From contig NZ_FZNN01000016.1 in NCBI RefSeq assembly GCF_900188035.1, positions 1-64,000 of the forward strand: a DNA stretch of 64,000 nucleotides, written 5' to 3'. The notes beneath the pieces are model-generated. The model saw nothing but the letters and a program-made list of their open reading frames with translations. It ran no database searches and was not told the DNA's origin. This stretch comes from Puniceibacterium sediminis (lineage in GTDB: Bacteria > Pseudomonadota > Alphaproteobacteria > Rhodobacterales > Rhodobacteraceae). This document shows, one piece after another, positions 18,654 to 28,440 of the stretch (position 1 is its first letter; each line of letters begins with the position of its first letter). The position numbers were made by a program, and so were the translations under genes.

Positions 18654-19418
18654 ATGACCCAAGGCCGCACCATGCTCGAGATCACGGCTCTCGAAAAACG
18701 GTTTGACCAGACCGCAGTCCTGAGGGCCATCGACCTGAAGGTCAGGGAAGCCGAGCTGGTCTTTGTGATCGGCCCGTCGGGTTCCGGCAAATCCACCATG
18801 CTGCGCTGCTGCAACCGGCTGGAAGAGCCGACATCCGGCGCGATCATGATCGACGGGCAACGGATCACCGACATCCCCCGGCGTGATCTGGACCGGATGC
18901 GCCTCAAGGTCGGGATGGTGTTCCAAGGCTTTCACCTTTACCCGCATATGTCCGTTCTGAAAAACGTCGTTCTGGCGCAGACCAAGGCGCTGAAACGTCC
19001 CAAGGCCGAAGCCGAAGCGCGCGCGCTGGAAATGCTTGATCAGGTAGGGCTGAAGCACAAGGCCGAGGCCATGCCAAATGAGCTGTCCGGCGGTCAGCAG
19101 CAACGTGTCGCCATCGCGCGGGCGCTGGCGCTGGACCCCAAGGTGATGCTGTTTGACGAACCGACCTCTGCGCTGGACCCCGAGCTGGTGGGGTCCGTGC
19201 TGAAGGTGATGAAGGATCTGCGCGCCAAGGGCATGACCATGCTGGTGGTCAGCCACGAAATGGCCTTTGCCCGAGAGGCGGCCGATCGCGTGGTTTTCAT
19301 GGACGGCGGATACATCGTTGAACAGGGCACGCCCGAAGAGGTCTTTGGCAACCCGAAATCCGACCGCCTCAAAAGCTTTCTGGCGCGGGTATCCAATCCG
19401 AACGAGGATGCAGCCTGA
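18654..19418 (+). CDS. Amino-acid ABC transporter ATP-binding protein (GlnQ type)
   Basis: The 254-residue ATPase has Walker [10 protein letters not shown] near residue 40, signature [16 protein letters not shown] near 145, Walker [18 protein letters not shown] near 166, and the switch [16 protein letters not shown], all typical of the polar amino-acid uptake family. The ATG at 18654 has AAGG upstream; an internal ATG at 18672 is a shorter option. Its stop overlaps the next permease start by one base (TGATG). Confidence 0.93.
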   Translation: MTQGRTMLEITALEKRFDQTAVLRAIDLKVREAELVFVIGPSGSGKSTMLRCCNRLEEPTSGAIMIDGQRITDIPRRDLDRMRLKVGMVFQGFHLYPHMSVLKNVVLAQTKALKRPKAEAEARALEMLDQVGLKHKAEAMPNELSGGQQQRVAIARALALDPKVMLFDEPTSALDPELVGSVLKVMKDLRAKGMTMLVVSHEMAFAREAADRVVFMDGGYIVEQGTPEEVFGNPKSDRLKSFLARVSNPNEDAA

Positions 19419-20086
19419 TGGGGTTCCTCGATACCTTTTTCAACATGCAGGTCATTGCGAATTACCTGCCTGATCTGATCGACGCGGTGTGGGTGACGCT
19501 TGGGCTTGCCGTCGCGACGATCATCAGCGGCGTGCTGGGGGGTGCGCTGATGTCGTGCCTGCGTGTGGCCGGGGTCCGCTGGGTGAACTTTTTCATCATC
19601 GTCTTTGCCGACGTGATGCGGGCGCTGCCGCCACTGGTGTTGATCCTGATCCTGTTTTTCGGGATGCCGTCGCTGGGGATCAACCTGTCGGGCTGGATGG
19701 TGATCTACATCGTACTGACGGCGGTTCTGATCGCCTTTTCCGAAGAGGTGTTCTGGGGCGGACTGACCGCGGTTACCGCAGGCCAGTGGGAAGCGGGCCG
19801 CGCCACGGGCCTGTCCAAGGCGCAAACGCTGTTTTACATCGCCTTTCCGCAGGCCGCCCGCATGGTGATCCCGCCGCTGATCAACCGGGTGCTGGCCACC
19901 ACAAAGCTGACAGCGCTTGGGTCGGTCATCGGGGTAAAGGAAATCCTGTCGGTCTCTTCGTCCGCCCAAAGCTTTTCAGGCTCGGCCACGCCGCTGACAA
20001 TGGCCGCCATTGCATATCTCGTCATCTTTATCCCTGCCGTGATCGTATCCCACCGGATCGAACGGCATTACCACTACGCGACTTAG
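19418..20086 (+). CDS. Amino-acid ABC transporter permease, first
   Basis: The 222-residue protein has about five membrane segments and the HEAA-type loop QWEAGRATGLSKAQTLFYIAFPQAARMVIPP near residues 124-154 that docks on the ATPase. It belongs to the HisM/GlnP family. It starts inside the ATPase stop codon and lies nine bases before the second permease, so the two should form a heterodimer. Confidence 0.92.
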   Translation: MGFLDTFFNMQVIANYLPDLIDAVWVTLGLAVATIISGVLGGALMSCLRVAGVRWVNFFIIVFADVMRALPPLVLILILFFGMPSLGINLSGWMVIYIVLTAVLIAFSEEVFWGGLTAVTAGQWEAGRATGLSKAQTLFYIAFPQAARMVIPPLINRVLATTKLTALGSVIGVKEILSVSSSAQSFSGSATPLTMAAIAYLVIFIPAVIVSHRIERHYHYAT

Positions 20087-20095
20087 GGGACACAG

Positions 20096-20764
20096 ATGGA
20101 AGCGTTCCTCAACACATTCTTCAATTTCGAAATCATGGCCCAGTCGGCGCCGCTGCTGCTGAAGGGCGCGCTGATGACGCTGAAGCTATGTTCAGTCGTG
20201 ATTGTCTTTGGCCTGATCGGCGGGCTGATGCTTGCCCTGGCGGCGCGGTCGCACAGCCGCCTGCAGAAATGGTGCGCGATCGTCTGGATCGACTTCTTTC
20301 GCGCCCTGCCGCCGCTGGTCCTGCTGGTGTTTGTCTATTCCGGCCTGCCATTCGCAGGCATCAGGCTAAGCCCCTTCATGGCCGTGGTCATCGCGTTTTT
20401 CCTCAACAACTCTGCCTACTTTGCCGAGGTGTTCCGCGCCGGAATCGCAGCCATCCCCAGGGGCCAGTCAGAGGCCGCCCGCGCCACCGGCCTGTCGCCC
20501 GCACAGGTCATGTACCATGTGGTGCTGCCGCAGGCGGTGCGCAACGTCCTGCCCGACCTTCTGTCGAACACGGTTGAGGTGGTGAAACTGACCTCGCTTG
20601 CCTCTGTCGTGTCGCTCTCCGAGCTGCTCTATTCGGCCAATATGGCCCGATCTGTCACCTATAATGCCTCGCCGCTGGTGTTTGCGGCCGGCCTTTATCT
20701 CCTCGTGCTTTGGCCGCTGGTGCGCGTGATTTCGCGCTATCAGCGTGGCCTTGCCGTGAAATGA
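20096..20764 (+). CDS. Amino-acid ABC transporter permease, second
   Basis: The 222-residue HisM/GlnP-family permease carries FFRALPPLVLLVFVYSGLPF near residue 65 and the coupling loop SEAARATGLSPAQVMYHVVL near residue 123. AGGGGA precedes the ATG. It ends 17 bases before the carbamoylase gene, tying transport and catabolism into one operon. Confidence 0.92.
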   Translation: MEAFLNTFFNFEIMAQSAPLLLKGALMTLKLCSVVIVFGLIGGLMLALAARSHSRLQKWCAIVWIDFFRALPPLVLLVFVYSGLPFAGIRLSPFMAVVIAFFLNNSAYFAEVFRAGIAAIPRGQSEAARATGLSPAQVMYHVVLPQAVRNVLPDLLSNTVEVVKLTSLASVVSLSELLYSANMARSVTYNASPLVFAAGLYLLVLWPLVRVISRYQRGLAVK

Positions 20765-20781
20765 CCCGAAAGGAAACTGTT

Positions 20782-21711
20782 ATGACCAAGATGATGATCG
20801 GCGCTGCCCAGATTGGCGGCATCCAGAAGGACGAAACCCGCGAACAGGTCGTCGCCCGCATGATCGCCCTGATGGACGAAGCCCATGGCAAGGGCGTCGG
20901 CTTTCTCGCCTTTCCCGAAATGACGCTGACCACCTTCTTTCCGCGGTTCTATGTCGAGGATCGCGCCGACTTTGACCATTGGTTCGAAACCGAGATGCCG
21001 AATGCCGCCGTTCAGCCGCTGTTTGACCGCGCCCGGGAATACGGCATGGGATTTACCTTTGGCTATTGCGAGCTGACCCCGGAGGGCGAGCATTTCAACA
21101 CCTCGATCATCGTGTCGCCCGAGGGCGAGATCATGCTGAGCTATCGCAAGACCCATCTGCCGGGCCATGCCGAGTTCGAGCCCGAGCGCACGCACCAGCA
21201 TCTTGAGAAACGGTATTTCCTGCCGGGGGATACCGGATTCAACGTGGTGCGCAGTCAGGGCATCATCATGGGCATGTCGATCTGCAATGACCGCCGCTGG
21301 CCCGAAAGCTGGCGGGTGATGGGCCTTCAGGGTGTGCAGCTGGTATCAATCGGCTACAACACGCCGTCGCAGAACAACCTGTCCAAGGACGAAGGCATAG
21401 AGCGGCGGATGTACCACCACGAACTGTCGGTCTGCGCCGGTGCCTATCAGAATTCGACCTATGCCATCGCGGTTGCAAAATGCGGCATGGAAGACGGCAA
21501 CCACATGTTCGCTGGATCGATTATCGTGGACCCGGACGGATTTGTGATAGCCAAGGCACAGGGCGAAGGGGATGAGCTGATCGTGGCCGATGCCGATTTC
21601 GACAAATGCGCCTTCGGTAAATCCACGATCTTTAACTTTGACGCGCACCGCCGGATCGAACACTACGGGCTGATCGCGACACAGACCGGCGTAAAGGAAC
21701 CTTTGAAATGA
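20782..21711 (+). CDS. N-carbamoyl-D-amino-acid hydrolase
   Basis: The 309-residue nitrilase-superfamily enzyme hydrolyses N-carbamoyl-D-amino acids to the D-amino acid, CO2 and ammonia. The catalytic Glu46 (FPEM), Lys123 (YRKTHLPG) and Cys168 (SICNDRRWPE) are all present, and CNDRRWPESWRVMGLQG is the characteristic block of D-carbamoylases. The start at 20782 follows AAGGAAA; an in-frame extension to 20710 lies inside the permease gene. The stop overlaps the hydantoinase start (ATGA), so the two are translated together. The natural substrate may instead be a beta-ureido compound. Confidence 0.9.
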   Translation: MTKMMIGAAQIGGIQKDETREQVVARMIALMDEAHGKGVGFLAFPEMTLTTFFPRFYVEDRADFDHWFETEMPNAAVQPLFDRAREYGMGFTFGYCELTPEGEHFNTSIIVSPEGEIMLSYRKTHLPGHAEFEPERTHQHLEKRYFLPGDTGFNVVRSQGIIMGMSICNDRRWPESWRVMGLQGVQLVSIGYNTPSQNNLSKDEGIERRMYHHELSVCAGAYQNSTYAIAVAKCGMEDGNHMFAGSIIVDPDGFVIAKAQGEGDELIVADADFDKCAFGKSTIFNFDAHRRIEHYGLIATQTGVKEPLK

Positions 21712-23162
21712 ATTTTGATACTGTCATTCACGGTGGCACGATCGTCACTGCCGACGGACAGTTCAACGGCGATGTCGCCATCACCGAGGGGCGCATCACG
21801 GCCATTGCAGAAACCCTGGACGGCGGGGCCGAGCGGATCGACGCGGGCGGCCGTCTGGTCATGCCCGGCGGGATCGAGGCCCATGCCCATATCGCGCAGG
21901 AAAGCTCTTCTGGTGTGATGACGGCGGATGACTATCTGTCCGGGTCGATCTCTGCGGCGTTTGGCGGCAATTCGTCGTTCATTCCCTTTGCAGCGCAGCA
22001 GCGCGGCCAAAGCGTCGATGACGTGATCGCCACCTATGACGCCCGTGGTGCGCGCTCGGTGATTGATTACAGCTATCACCTGATCATCTCTGATCCGACA
22101 GAGGAGGTGCTGCGCGATCAGCTGCCCCGCGCCTTTGCCCGTGGCATCACGTCGTTCAAGGTTTTCATGACCTACGATCTGATGAACCTTGGCGATGGCG
22201 GCATGCTGGATATCCTCGAGGTGGCCCGCCACCACGGCGCGATCACCATGGTCCATGCCGAAAACAACGACATGGTGAAATGGATGAACCGCCGTCTGGC
22301 CGACAAGGGGCTGACAGCGCCAAGATACCACGCGATTTCCCGCCCCGAACTGGCCGAGGAAGAGGCGATCAACCGTGCAATCCAGCTGGCAAAACTGGTC
22401 GATGCGCCGCTGTTTATCGTCCATGTCTCGACCGCAGGCGGGGCGGAAATTGTCCGGCGTGAAAAGTTCAACGGCGCCAAGCTTTTTGCCGAAACCTGTC
22501 CGCAGTATCTGGCCCTGACGCGCGAAGATCTTGACCGTCCCGGGATGGAGGGGGCCAAATACATGTGCTCACCACCGCTGCGCGGGCATGACACGCAAGA
22601 GACGCTATGGCATCACATTGCCATGGGTACCTTTGAAAGTGTTTCATCCGACCATGCACCCTATCGCGCCGACGCGACCGGGAAATTCCTGAATGGCACG
22701 GACGTTGCCTATCCCAAGATCGCAAACGGCATGCCGGGCATCGCGACGCGCCTGCCCTATCTGTTTTCCGAAGGGGTGGTAAAAGGCCGGATCACGCCGG
22801 AACAATTTGTGGCGCTGTCGTCGACCAATGCGGCCAAAACCTTTGGCTGCACCACCAAGGGCCGCATTGCGCCGGGCATGGATGCCGATATCGCGATCTG
22901 GAACCCGGATGTCACGCACACCGTCACGCAGGCCGATCAGCATGACAACATGGATTACACCCCGTTTGAGGGCATGGTTCTGACCGGCCTGCCCGAAGTG
23001 GTGATGAACCGCGGGCGCACCATCGTGTCGCATGGCGCGCTGAAGGCCACCGAAGGGATGGGCCGGTTCTTTGGCCGTGCGCCGGTCGATTTGCGCGGCA
23101 AGCCGGGCTTTACCGCACCGGAATTCGATCCCAGCCAGAATTTCGGGTCTGTACTGCGATGA
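21708..23162 (+). CDS. Hydantoinase / dihydropyrimidinase
   Basis: The 484-residue metal-dependent cyclic amidohydrolase opens hydantoins or dihydropyrimidines to N-carbamoyl amino acids for the preceding enzyme. The barrel metal ligands are visible: HAH near residues 60-62, the carboxylated lysine in SFKVFMTYD near 151, HAEN near 184, HVSTAGGAE near 240 and SSDHAPY near 314. The first motif reads GGIEAHAHIAQ rather than the common GGID-HTH, hinting at a diverged pocket. Both ends overlap neighbours by ATGA. Confidence 0.9.
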   Translation: MNFDTVIHGGTIVTADGQFNGDVAITEGRITAIAETLDGGAERIDAGGRLVMPGGIEAHAHIAQESSSGVMTADDYLSGSISAAFGGNSSFIPFAAQQRGQSVDDVIATYDARGARSVIDYSYHLIISDPTEEVLRDQLPRAFARGITSFKVFMTYDLMNLGDGGMLDILEVARHHGAITMVHAENNDMVKWMNRRLADKGLTAPRYHAISRPELAEEEAINRAIQLAKLVDAPLFIVHVSTAGGAEIVRREKFNGAKLFAETCPQYLALTREDLDRPGMEGAKYMCSPPLRGHDTQETLWHHIAMGTFESVSSDHAPYRADATGKFLNGTDVAYPKIANGMPGIATRLPYLFSEGVVKGRITPEQFVALSSTNAAKTFGCTTKGRIAPGMDADIAIWNPDVTHTVTQADQHDNMDYTPFEGMVLTGLPEVVMNRGRTIVSHGALKATEGMGRFFGRAPVDLRGKPGFTAPEFDPSQNFGSVLR

Positions 23163-23788
23163 AGATCCTGGTCATCAATCCCAACAGCGCCGCCAGTGTG
23201 ACGCGGGGTATCGCCGCCGCTCTTGCTCCGCTGGGCGATCATTTTGCCGTCACTGACCTGCCGCAATCCCCCGCGACCATTGCCAGCGACGAAGACGTCG
23301 CCCGCGCGGGAATCGGTGTGGCAGAACTGGTGCAAAAGATGGCCGCCGACGCCTATGTCACGGCATGCTTTTCCGATCCCGGGCTGGATCTGGCCCGCAG
23401 CCTGACAGGCAAGCCGGTCTTTGGCATTCAAGAGGCCGGGATCTTGACCGCCATGGCGCGTGCCGATCTGTTCGGGATCATTGCGCTGGGGCCAAAATCT
23501 ATCCCGCGCCACCGCCGCAAGATCCGGATGATGGGCGTCGAGGCGCGCCTGGCGGGCGAACTGGCGCTGTCAGGTGTTTCCGCCGAGGCATCGGGCCGGG
23601 ACGAAACTGTTTACGCCGAGGTCCGCGCCACCGCCGAACGATTGGGCGAAATGGGCGCTGGGGCGATTGTTCTGGGTTGCGCCGGCATGGCCCCGATCCG
23701 CGCGCGGCTCGAGTCCGACACCGGCCTGATCGTGATCGACCCGGTGATGGCAGGCGGCGCGATGGCGCTTGGGTCCGTTCTGGGATGA
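23159..23788 (+). CDS. Hydantoin racemase (Asp/Glu racemase family)
   Basis: The 209-residue enzyme belongs to the Asp/Glu/hydantoin racemase family: it opens with ILVINPNSAASVTRGIA, and carries the two catalytic cysteines expected, one in TACFSDPG near residue 77 and one in VLGCAGMAP near 179. It would epimerise 5-substituted hydantoins so that both enantiomers reach the D-selective carbamoylase. It overlaps hydantoinase upstream and the LysR gene downstream by ATGA. Confidence 0.9.
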   Translation: MKILVINPNSAASVTRGIAAALAPLGDHFAVTDLPQSPATIASDEDVARAGIGVAELVQKMAADAYVTACFSDPGLDLARSLTGKPVFGIQEAGILTAMARADLFGIIALGPKSIPRHRRKIRMMGVEARLAGELALSGVSAEASGRDETVYAEVRATAERLGEMGAGAIVLGCAGMAPIRARLESDTGLIVIDPVMAGGAMALGSVLG

Positions 23789-24735
23789 CCCGCCAGGGGG
23801 ATATGCCGGATGTCTCGCTCAGGCTGCTGGAAATCTTTGCCGGAATGATGCGCTGCGCCACCACCGTCGAGACAGCAGAGTTTCTGGGCATTTCGCAACC
23901 GGCCGTCTCCGCCGGGTTGCGACAGCTGGAAACCCAGCTTGGCATTTCGCTGTTCGAACGCGCAGGGCGGCGGCTGTCCCCGACCATGGAAGCGCGCGAT
24001 CTTTTCGAAGAAATCCGCCCGCTGTTTGGCATTCTGCGGTCGTTTTCAACACGTGCGCGGGATATGCGTTCAGGGCGGATCGGGCGGTTGCGGGTCATGT
24101 CGACGCCACCGCTGGGATATTCGCTGGGGCCCAAGGCGCTGCGCGCCTTTCACGCTGCCCGGCCCGATGTCACGGTAAGCTATGATGTGCGGCGGCTGGA
24201 AAACGTTCTGGATGCGGTGCAGACGGGTCTCGCGGACATCGGGCTCGTCCTGAACGAGGAAAAGCTCGAAACGGTGAATTCCGAACTTCTGGGGCGCAGT
24301 CACATGGTCGTGCTGATGCCTGAAAGCGATCCGCTGGCGTCCGAGGATTCTGTCACGGCCAAAATGCTTTCGGGGCGGTCCATTGTCGGCATCGATCAGG
24401 CCTCGCAGCTTGGCCGGCTGGTGGCGCGCGGGTTCGACGTGGGCGGCGAAAGTTACCGCTGCGGGATCGAAGTGCGCTATTGCCAGACCGCAGCGGCGCT
24501 GGTGGCCGAGGGTATGGGCGTGACCGTCGTCGACCCCTTTTCCGCCGAACCCTACCTTGGCCGCGGGCTTGTCGCACGCCCCTTTAGCCCGGCTTGCGAG
24601 GTCCGCGCGCTGATCCTCACGCGCAAGGGCGTGCCGCATTCGGGTTTGTTGCTGAACTTCATGGAAGAATTGCGTCGCCAGCTGGCCGCGTCAGATTCAG
24701 GGCGTGGCGGCCTCACGAAACAGGAAATCCGCTAG
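23785..24735 (+). CDS. LysR-family regulator at the end of the hydantoin operon
   Basis: The 316-residue regulator has the LysR winged helix (ETAEFLGISQPAVSAGLRQL, about residues 31-50, followed by RAGRRLSPT) and a two-lobe effector domain. The start chosen is the ATG overlapping the racemase stop (ATGA); ATG 23803, closer to AGGGGG, is possible. Being the last, co-directional gene rather than divergent is unusual for LysR and means that its level follows the operon. Likely inducers are hydantoins or carbamoyl amino acids. Confidence 0.88.
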   Translation: MTRQGDMPDVSLRLLEIFAGMMRCATTVETAEFLGISQPAVSAGLRQLETQLGISLFERAGRRLSPTMEARDLFEEIRPLFGILRSFSTRARDMRSGRIGRLRVMSTPPLGYSLGPKALRAFHAARPDVTVSYDVRRLENVLDAVQTGLADIGLVLNEEKLETVNSELLGRSHMVVLMPESDPLASEDSVTAKMLSGRSIVGIDQASQLGRLVARGFDVGGESYRCGIEVRYCQTAAALVAEGMGVTVVDPFSAEPYLGRGLVARPFSPACEVRALILTRKGVPHSGLLLNFMEELRRQLAASDSGRGGLTKQEIR

Positions 24736-24745
24736 CCGTGCTCCG

Positions 24746-25513
24746 TCAGTTGCCCGCAAAAAGCTGACGCAGACCGGCATAAATCAGACGCAGCGACAGC
24801 AGGACAAGAACCACGTCGAGCGCGCGTTTAAAGCGACGGTCGTCCAGCCGGTTCAGCAGCGTCTTGCCCACCAGCGTGCCACAGAATCCGGCCGCGATCA
24901 TCGCCACGACAAAGGCCCACCAATCGGCAAAGGCAAAGCCAAGCAGACCGAATGCGATGGTCTTGACCCCGTGCTGCACCGTCATCAGCGCGGCATGGGT
25001 GGCCACATGGTCATGGCGCGGCAATGCCTGCGATTTCGTGAAGGTGGCCACGAAAAGCCCCGTCGCGCCAAAGAACATGGTCAGAAAGCTGGACACCGCG
25101 CCGACCAGAACCGGCCAGTCGCGCACTCCCCGGGGCGGGCGGCCCAGCACGGACCATAACACAAACGACCCGACGCCGATCTGCACCCATTCCGCGGGCA
25201 GGTTGACGACCAGCGCGCCCCCCGTCGCGGCTCCGATCACCGACCCCAGCGTAAAGGCAGGCAGCGCAGGCCAGAAGATATGCCGGAATGTCACCAGCGC
25301 ACGGCCAAGGTTCGACCCGATCTGAATCACGCCATGCGTGGGGATCAGCGCCGCAGGCGGCACCAGCGTCGCCATCACCGCCAGCAGCATGCCGCCGCCG
25401 CCGATGCCAAAGGCCACGGTGATCAGCGACCCTGCAAAACTGGTGGCCATGAGGACCGCAAAGACAAGTTCGGACATCCCGTCAGGCAAAAGGATGGCCG
25501 GCAGGGTCAACAT
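24746..25513 (-). CDS. Sulfite exporter TauE/SafE family membrane protein
   Basis: The 255-residue protein has seven to eight hydrophobic segments and the duplicated TauE motif: FGIGGGGMLLAVMATLVPPAAL near residue 36 and FFGATGLFVATFTKS near 150. The family exports small anions such as sulfite or organosulfonates, or acts in uptake of other acids. It converges with the LysR gene and is divergent from the next LysR gene by 62 bases, which probably controls it. Confidence 0.88.
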   Translation of the reverse strand: MLTLPAILLPDGMSELVFAVLMATSFAGSLITVAFGIGGGGMLLAVMATLVPPAALIPTHGVIQIGSNLGRALVTFRHIFWPALPAFTLGSVIGAATGGALVVNLPAEWVQIGVGSFVLWSVLGRPPRGVRDWPVLVGAVSSFLTMFFGATGLFVATFTKSQALPRHDHVATHAALMTVQHGVKTIAFGLLGFAFADWWAFVVAMIAAGFCGTLVGKTLLNRLDDRRFKRALDVVLVLLSLRLIYAGLRQLFAGN

Positions 25514-25575
25514 GCGCTTGCCCCCGGCGCCGGGACGAGTAGCCTCGCGCGCGATGACCTGACGGAGCGACCCCC

Positions 25576-26517
25576 ATGCGCGTGGACTACCTCGGACTCG
25601 AAGCCTTTGTGGCGATTGCCGATTACGGATCGTTTCACCGCGCCGCCGACGCGCTGCACCTGTCGCAGGCCGCGCTGAGCCACCGTGTGCGCAAGATCGA
25701 AGAGGATCTTGGATCGCCCCTGTTCACAAGGTCGAGCCGCGAAGTTTCGCTGACCCCGACCGGGCAGGGGTTGCTGCCCGAAGCGCGCCGGTTGCTCAAG
25801 GCGCTGCAGGACACCTATGAATCCGCGCGCGCCGGCGCGCAGCGGCAGGCGCGGCGGCTGGCCTTTGCCTGCCTGCCGTCGATTGCCAATTCGGTTCTGA
25901 CACAGGTTCTGATGACCATGTCCGAAGACCGCCCCGAAATCGCGTTCGAACTGTTGGATATTCCCGTCGGGCGCATAGCCGAGGCCGTGCGCAGCGGAGC
26001 TGCGGAATTCGGTCTGACCATCGTATCGGCGGAACTGTCCGACCTGCGGCTGCGGCCACTGGTCGATGAGGATTACCGCCTGTTTGTGCACCATGAACAC
26101 CCCTTCGCCGCGCGGGATGAGGTACCGGTCCAGGAACTTGAAGGTGTCAGGCTGGCGCGCATCCGCTCGCATTCCAAGAACAGCGAATTGCTGGACCTTG
26201 CCTTTGGCGAAATGCGCGACCGCCTGCGCTGGCAATTCGAGGTGCAGAATGCCACCGTCGCGATGCGGCTGGCCGCGCAGGGGGCCGCCATGACGATCCA
26301 GCCGGAATCGGCCATCGCCATGGCCCCCGCGACGCTGGTTTCGGTGCCGATCGCCGGGATACGGTTGCAGCGCACGCTTGGCGTCGTGTCGCGGCGGGGT
26401 GTGCCGCTGACCGACAATGCCTCGGATTTGCTGGCGCGGATCGAAACCGACATGCTGGAAAATTTCCGCGCCCATGTGGCGTCGGGCTTTGACCGGATGT
26501 CGCGGCCAAAGGGCTGA
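25576..26517 (+). CDS. LysR-family regulator, divergent from TauE
   Basis: The 313-residue protein has a classic LysR N-terminus: ADYGSFHRAADALHLSQAAL at about residues 15-34, then TRSSREVSLTPTGQGLLPEA. The effector domain covers residues 90-300. It is divergently transcribed from the TauE-type gene, the usual layout for a LysR protein and its target. It converges with the TPP-enzyme gene at 26544. The inducer is unknown. Confidence 0.9.
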   Translation: MRVDYLGLEAFVAIADYGSFHRAADALHLSQAALSHRVRKIEEDLGSPLFTRSSREVSLTPTGQGLLPEARRLLKALQDTYESARAGAQRQARRLAFACLPSIANSVLTQVLMTMSEDRPEIAFELLDIPVGRIAEAVRSGAAEFGLTIVSAELSDLRLRPLVDEDYRLFVHHEHPFAARDEVPVQELEGVRLARIRSHSKNSELLDLAFGEMRDRLRWQFEVQNATVAMRLAAQGAAMTIQPESAIAMAPATLVSVPIAGIRLQRTLGVVSRRGVPLTDNASDLLARIETDMLENFRAHVASGFDRMSRPKG

Positions 26518-26543
26518 CTGCCTTTGTTGGACGGCTGCGCGCG

Positions 26544-28226
26544 TCACAAAAGCCCGTCCAGATCAACAGGGCGTTCGGTGCCGCAATGGCCATTCGGATG
26601 GGCGCGGCGAATGACGGGCGAAGCAACCCGGTCCGAGACCTGAAAATCCCACACCGCCGCGCCGCCGGTCCGTTTGAAGTCATCAAGCAGCGCCGGCAGC
26701 GTCGACAGATCGTCGATGCGCTGCCCGCCCACGCCAAAGCCGCGCGCGATGGCCGCCAGATCGGTACGGCCAAAGACCGCGCCGGCATCGGACAGCCCTT
26801 CGTCGCGCAGCTTGTGAATCTCGGACCCATAGGCGCCGTCGTTCAGCACACAGATCAGGATGTTCAGCCCGTGGCGCTGGATGGTCTCTAGTTCCTGCAT
26901 ATGCATCAGGAGCGAACCGTCGCCGTCAAACATCACCACCGTATCTCCGGGCCGCGCGGCTGCGACGCCCATGGCATAGGAAATACCGTTCCCGATGGCA
27001 CCGAACTCGCGGATGGTCAGAAAGGTGTCAAACGCCCGGTCCATGTGTGCGAAATAGAACGAACAATGGCCAGAAGAATTCACCATCTGCCAACTCTGCG
27101 GCAGCACGCGGTCCAGCGCCGCCACCACGTCACGCGGGTCAAGAACGTCGGGTTCGTGTGGAAACTCTGCCGTATCAGGACGCGCCGTGGCGATGGCATC
27201 GGCCAGCCGGTCATTGCGCCAACCGTCCTGCGGCGCCACCGCTGTGGTCAGCGCCTCGACGCTTAGCCTTGCGTCGCCGCGCAGGTGGTGGCTCGCGGCA
27301 ACTCTCCCTTGGCTAAGCGCACGGGGATCAATGTCGATCTGGATGATCTCGGCATTGGGAAACAGCTTGCCCTTGTCCAGATTGTGCTGCGTCAGCCGAC
27401 AACCGACAGCGATCACCAGATCGGCCTTTTCAAACAGCGCGCGGGCCAGAGTGGTGGAAAATCCGCCCGCAATGCCGACACTGAACGCATCGCCGTGGAA
27501 CAGCCCGCGTGCGGGCAGGGTCGTGGCGAGCAGTGCGCCGGTCTGTTCAGCCAGTGCCCGGCAGGCACCCACCGCGCCCGACGCCGCAGCACCAAGCCCC
27601 GCCATCACGACAACCCGTCGCGCCGTGTCGATACGCCGGGCGATGGCCGCGACGTCCGCCGCGTTTGGCGGGATGGGCGCGGGATGCGGCAGGATCGTCT
27701 GCGCATTCGGCGGCAGATCGGCGGCGGAGTCCAGTGATTGGTTCTGAAGGTCCATCGGCACGCCAAGCACAACCGGGCAGCGTTGCTCCAACGCTACGAC
27801 AAAGGCGTCGCGGATTTCAGTGGTCATGCGGGGGATGTGGTGCAGGCGGCGGTAGATCGCGCCGGTTGCGGTGATGAACGGCGCCTGTTCCAGCTCCTGA
27901 TTGTACCAGGCGGCCCCCAGCGGCGATTCCCCGGCAAAGATCACCAGCGGGATGCCGGCGCGTACGGCGGCGGGCAGGGCGGTCAGCACCTGCGTCAGGC
28001 CCGGGCCGCAGGTCACGGTCGCAATCCCGACCTTGCCGGACTTACGGGTATAGGCGGTGGCGGCGGCCACTGCGCAGTGTTCGTGCCGCACATAGACCAT
28101 TCGCACGCCGCGTTCGGCCAGCGCCGTTGCCCAGTTCATGTTGGCATCGCCCAGAAGGGCAAAACAGGTGTCGACCCCTTCGGCAACAAAGCTGTCAGCA
28201 AGGGTTTCGAACACATGATGGGCCAT
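26544..28226 (-). CDS. Thiamine-pyrophosphate-dependent enzyme (acetolactate-synthase family)
   Basis: The 560-residue enzyme has three domains: an N-terminal PYR domain with the activating glutamate (VRHEHCAVAAATAYTR near residue 51), a central domain, and a C-terminal PP domain with GDGSLLMHMQELE and NDGAYGSE near residues 440-475 that binds TPP and Mg. The family includes acetolactate synthase, benzoylformate decarboxylase and oxalyl-CoA decarboxylase; the reaction here cannot be read. It is the last gene of a leftward group with a tautomerase and a TTT transporter, so decarboxylation or carboligation of a 2-oxoacid is a fair guess. Confidence 0.85.
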   Translation of the reverse strand: MAHHVFETLADSFVAEGVDTCFALLGDANMNWATALAERGVRMVYVRHEHCAVAAATAYTRKSGKVGIATVTCGPGLTQVLTALPAAVRAGIPLVIFAGESPLGAAWYNQELEQAPFITATGAIYRRLHHIPRMTTEIRDAFVVALEQRCPVVLGVPMDLQNQSLDSAADLPPNAQTILPHPAPIPPNAADVAAIARRIDTARRVVVMAGLGAAASGAVGACRALAEQTGALLATTLPARGLFHGDAFSVGIAGGFSTTLARALFEKADLVIAVGCRLTQHNLDKGKLFPNAEIIQIDIDPRALSQGRVAASHHLRGDARLSVEALTTAVAPQDGWRNDRLADAIATARPDTAEFPHEPDVLDPRDVVAALDRVLPQSWQMVNSSGHCSFYFAHMDRAFDTFLTIREFGAIGNGISYAMGVAAARPGDTVVMFDGDGSLLMHMQELETIQRHGLNILICVLNDGAYGSEIHKLRDEGLSDAGAVFGRTDLAAIARGFGVGGQRIDDLSTLPALLDDFKRTGGAAVWDFQVSDRVASPVIRRAHPNGHCGTERPVDLDGLL

Positions 28227-28440
28227 GGGGTGGTTCCTTTGGGTCAGGCGGGTCGTCGGGGTGTCGCTATAAATTCCGGCCGGGCGCGTTCCAGCGGTCC
28301 CCGGCAACCCGCAAGATGGTTGTGCCGGGCATCAGACCCGGCATACGGGCCGACATAATGCGCGGGTCCTGCGTTAACGCAGCGCAAGGCGGCGGTGTTG
28401 GGGTTATGACAGGCATGGGATTCTCGCGCGATTCCGTACT

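Noticed and set aside
18090-19256. 388-codon minus-strand frame over the amino-acid ABC genes
   Set aside because: It is the antisense shadow of the binding protein and ATPase genes, crosses their stem-loop and has no ribosome-binding site or motif.
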